64,000 nt of DNA, from assembly GCA_021730635.1 (NCBI GenBank), contig JAJNNC010000019.1, forward strand, positions 58,600-122,599, in the 5' to 3' direction. This stretch comes from Catalimonadaceae bacterium JC749. GTDB taxonomy: Bacteria > Bacteroidota > Bacteroidia > Cytophagales > Cyclobacteriaceae. Under the pieces are notes generated by a model that had not been told where the DNA came from, made no database searches, and saw nothing but the letters and a program-made list of their open reading frames with translations. Made by a program: the position numbers and the translations under genes. Within the stretch, counting starts at the first letter, position 1; every line of letters starts with the position of its first letter. Shown here piece after piece: positions 61,887-64,000 of the stretch.

Positions 61887-64000
61887 GGATTACTTGGGTA
61901 AATTTTCTTACTGATGATGCCCTGGTTGGTCAGCAACTGTAGGACATAGACTTGTGAAGGTAAGGTACAGGACAAAGAGAGCTGCCGCTGACGGATATAC
62001 TGATCGGGAAAGCTAGCTACCATTTGTCCCTGCAGGTTGTAAATAATCACATCGGCCTGACGGATATCACTTTCTTGGGCAAAGAAGATTTGTATACGCT
62101 CCGTGTTGGCATGGATTGCCAATTTTTCGTCGGATAGTTTTTCAGGTAGCCCGGTGATACGAGCCTGTTTCAGATGCAAAGCAAAGCGTTGGATATCTTT
62201 GCCAGCTTCTAGGGCGAAAGCAGGTGTAGTCTGTTGAAGATCATAAAATTCTCCGGTTTGTGTATCCTCCAGCAGGATCATATAAGATTCCTCTATCTCT
62301 TCCAGAGCGATGGCTTGTATAGAATAATCACCACTCTTTGCAACATCTAATCCTAGTGTGATGATCCGGTCTTTATTTAAAGGAGGCAACCCCTGAATCA
62401 CATAGTCCACTCCCTGCAGTTTGCTATAGAAACTCAAAGCGGTGTTTCCCTTCAGCTTAGGGGCATCATAGAGTCTGTCGATGCCATCGGTAGCTTCTGA
62501 CAGAAAGCCAATCAAGGTTTCACTGTATTGGTTCGCTTCACTGGTGACCGCCAACCTGATCCGTGCAATCGGAGAAGTATTCTGCCGTAGGAAAGTAGCA
62601 TTACCACTACCAGCCCGCATAGCGTTGTTAAAGGTAAGGCTCCCTCCACTGGTAGCCTGGACAAAGAAAGCCTGATGGGAAGGAATGGCAGACAGGTTCT
62701 TACCTGAGTTAGGTCCCGTGGCGCCTACGCCATTCATGACAGCGTAGTCAGCATTGGTATAGTCACTGCCTGTTGAGTTATCATCATCCCAGAAATACAG
62801 GGAGCCTGCGATCATGGCATTCGCCCCTATAAAAGTGGCGTAATCCAGAGGCCCCACATAAGGATTGCCAACCAGGTTATAACCTCTTTCATCTGCGGGA
62901 TGGCTGCCGGTATACGATAAATTTACATTGATGGTTCCTTCCAGAGGACTGCCGGTGAAAGATGGAGTTCCTGCACCTACCGCAAAATATCCTACACCGG
63001 CCGTCATACTACCCCCGGCAGCGATCCAGCGTGCTTCACCATAAGGCTGACTCTCATCATAAATATACTTTTTACTCCCCAACAAGGCAGTGCTGGCCCC
63101 GGCTATCGGGGAAGACCAGCCATTATAAGCATTGCCACTATTACCGGTACGGCTTGTCGTGACATTACCCATAAGGTTACCTCCTCCACCTGTGGTGCCT
63201 GTGCCATGAAAAAGAATAGCGCCTTCCTCCAAAATAAGATTATCATTGGTTTGCAGAGTGGCACCATTCACGATGGCAACAGTTCCAGCAAAGCTGAGGC
63301 TTCCTGTCAGGTCTTGGGTGCCTGCCTGGATAAATCGTAGGGTTCCGTTTCCGCTGATGGTTCCGCCATTGTTGGTAAGATCACCAGACACTTCCAGTAC
63401 ATTCCCAGTGGGAATCACGATGCTGGTACCATTCTCCAGGGTAAGGTTAGCCACGCCTACCGTACCACTGACAGTAGCTGTCCCGGAAGCAATAGTAGCA
63501 TGGGTATAATTATTAGGAGGGTTGCCATTACTCCAGTGGCTGGTGTTGCTCCAGGTACCTGTGCCCGTCCAGTTATTTAAGACAGGATTAAATTTCTGGA
63601 TGCGATTACTACCAGTGTCAGTAATAAACACATTACCATCGGCATCCACCGCAACACCCCAGGGATACCGGAACTCACCGTCTCCGGTGCCAGAAGAACC
63701 AAAGGTAGCCAGGAAGGTGCCATCACTGGCAAATTGTTGAATACGGTGATTGTTGCGATCAGCCACATAGACATAGCCATCAGCATCCACCGCGACACCC
63801 CAGGGATACTGAAACTGCCCGTCTCCGGTGCCAGAAGAACCAAAGGTAGCCAGGAAGGTGCCATCACTGGCAAATTGTTGAATCCGATGATTGTTGCGAT
63901 CAGCCACATAGACATAGCCATCCGCACTCACAGTTACATCATATGGAAAATTAAATTGTCCATTTCCAGAGCCTAAAGAACCGAAGGAAGTCAGAAAGGT
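61883..64000 (-). CDS. NHL-repeat protein with T9SS sorting domain, partial (N terminus beyond window)
   Basis: The frame stays open from the stop at 61883 to the window edge, so at least 705 residues are present and the start is missing. The N-terminal visible part has at least three six-bladed-propeller-type NHL repeats of 47 residues, each with VAVDADGYVYVADRNNHRIQQF-like strands. A Gly/Thr/Ser-rich beta-helix-like region with NGTWSN and LTLENGT motifs follows, then a region with WSSPIAGAS and SLYFWDDDNS typical of T9SS cargo, and the C-terminal sorting domain ending QVYVLQLLTNQGIISKKIYPSNP. It is exported and cell-surface sorted. It is the first visible gene of the exosortase operon. Confidence 0.9.
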   Translation of the reverse strand, partial: TFLTSFGSLGSGNGQFNFPYDVTVSADGYVYVADRNNHRIQQFASDGTFLATFGSSGTGDGQFQYPWGVAVDADGYVYVADRNNHRIQQFASDGTFLATFGSSGTGDGEFRYPWGVAVDADGNVFITDTGSNRIQKFNPVLNNWTGTGTWSNTSHWSNGNPPNNYTHATIASGTATVSGTVGVANLTLENGTSIVIPTGNVLEVSGDLTNNGGTISGNGTLRFIQAGTQDLTGSLSFAGTVAIVNGATLQTNDNLILEEGAILFHGTGTTGGGGNLMGNVTTSRTGNSGNAYNGWSSPIAGASTALLGSKKYIYDESQPYGEARWIAAGGSMTAGVGYFAVGAGTPSFTGSPLEGTINVNLSYTGSHPADERGYNLVGNPYVGPLDYATFIGANAMIAGSLYFWDDDNSTGSDYTNADYAVMNGVGATGPNSGKNLSAIPSHQAFFVQATSGGSLTFNNAMRAGSGNATFLRQNTSPIARIRLAVTSEANQYSETLIGFLSEATDGIDRLYDAPKLKGNTALSFYSKLQGVDYVIQGLPPLNKDRIITLGLDVAKSGDYSIQAIALEEIEESYMILLEDTQTGEFYDLQQTTPAFALEAGKDIQRFALHLKQARITGLPEKLSDEKLAIHANTERIQIFFAQESDIRQADVIIYNLQGQMVASFPDQYIRQRQLSLSCTLPSQVYVLQLLTNQGIISKKIYPSNP
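63661..64000 (-). repeat. 141-nt tandem repeats encoding NHL blades
   Basis: 63661-63801 and 63802-63942 are nearly identical 141-nt units (47 residues each), with a more diverged copy starting at 63943 and running off the window and another diverged half-copy before 63661. Nucleotide-level identity of the two central units indicates recent duplication or gene conversion. Confidence 0.85.

Noticed and set aside
1..64000. CRISPR arrays, tRNA/rRNA genes, insertion sequences or prophage
   Set aside because: No spaced identical repeats, no T-arm-like GGTTCGA in a cloverleaf context, no transposase or phage genes were seen.

Overview
The window is a stretch of ordinary-density chromosome from a Bacteroidota bacterium, most likely of the Cytophagales or a close relative. 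The evidence is five large TonB-dependent-receptor-like outer membrane proteins with N-terminal carboxypeptidase-regulatory domains, three proteins ending in type IX secretion (T9SS) sorting domains, two LytS/LytTR two-component pairs, an XrtX-type exosortase with a PID-CTERM substrate, promoters of the Bacteroidota form TTG-N20-TAnnTTTG, and few Shine-Dalgarno sequences. I see no tRNA, rRNA, CRISPR array, prophage or intact insertion sequence.

Layout. 0-14 kb is mostly housekeeping: a secreted GH5-like protein behind valS, a PhoB/PhoR-like pair, a decayed Uma2 gene, an RluA-type pseudouridine synthase, the rplM-rpsI-rpsB-tsf translation block, dnaN, and a LytS/LytTR pair. 14-24 kb holds two outer membrane barrel proteins around an RsbQ/KAI2-like hydrolase that is translationally coupled to a PAS hybrid histidine kinase. 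24-33 kb is a sugar catabolic island on the minus strand: 2-keto-3-deoxy-L-fuconate dehydrogenase, FAH-family hydrolase, mutarotase, fuconolactonase and L-fucose dehydrogenase, followed by a ribose-type ABC importer. This is the non-phosphorylating L-fucose route, except that the L-fuconate dehydratase is absent. 33-39 kb has a VIT/CCC1 transporter, a TonB receptor, a DUF2267 protein and a trehalose-synthase-type glycosyltransferase. 39-47 kb has a T9SS-secreted esterase-like PKD protein, uvrA and a CHAD protein. 47-55 kb has an outer membrane barrel protein divergent from a second LytS/LytTR pair, then another receptor. 56-60 kb has a T9SS-sorted multidomain protein, an exonuclease/endonuclease/phosphatase-fold protein and a GT2.

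The right end (60.7-64 kb) is the most unusual part. A partial NHL-repeat T9SS protein, a 73-residue PID-CTERM protein and an exosortase are joined by two consecutive ATGA overlaps, and an exosortase-associated membrane protein follows 7 nt later. This looks like a minimal, self-contained exosortase sorting cassette whose substrate has only about a dozen mature residues before its sorting signal, produced with a T9SS client.

Start codons were moved from the longest frame where family length, promoter position or signal peptide demanded it (valS, both response regulators, rplM, uvrA, the ABC ATPase and binding protein, the DUF2267 protein, the mutarotase).
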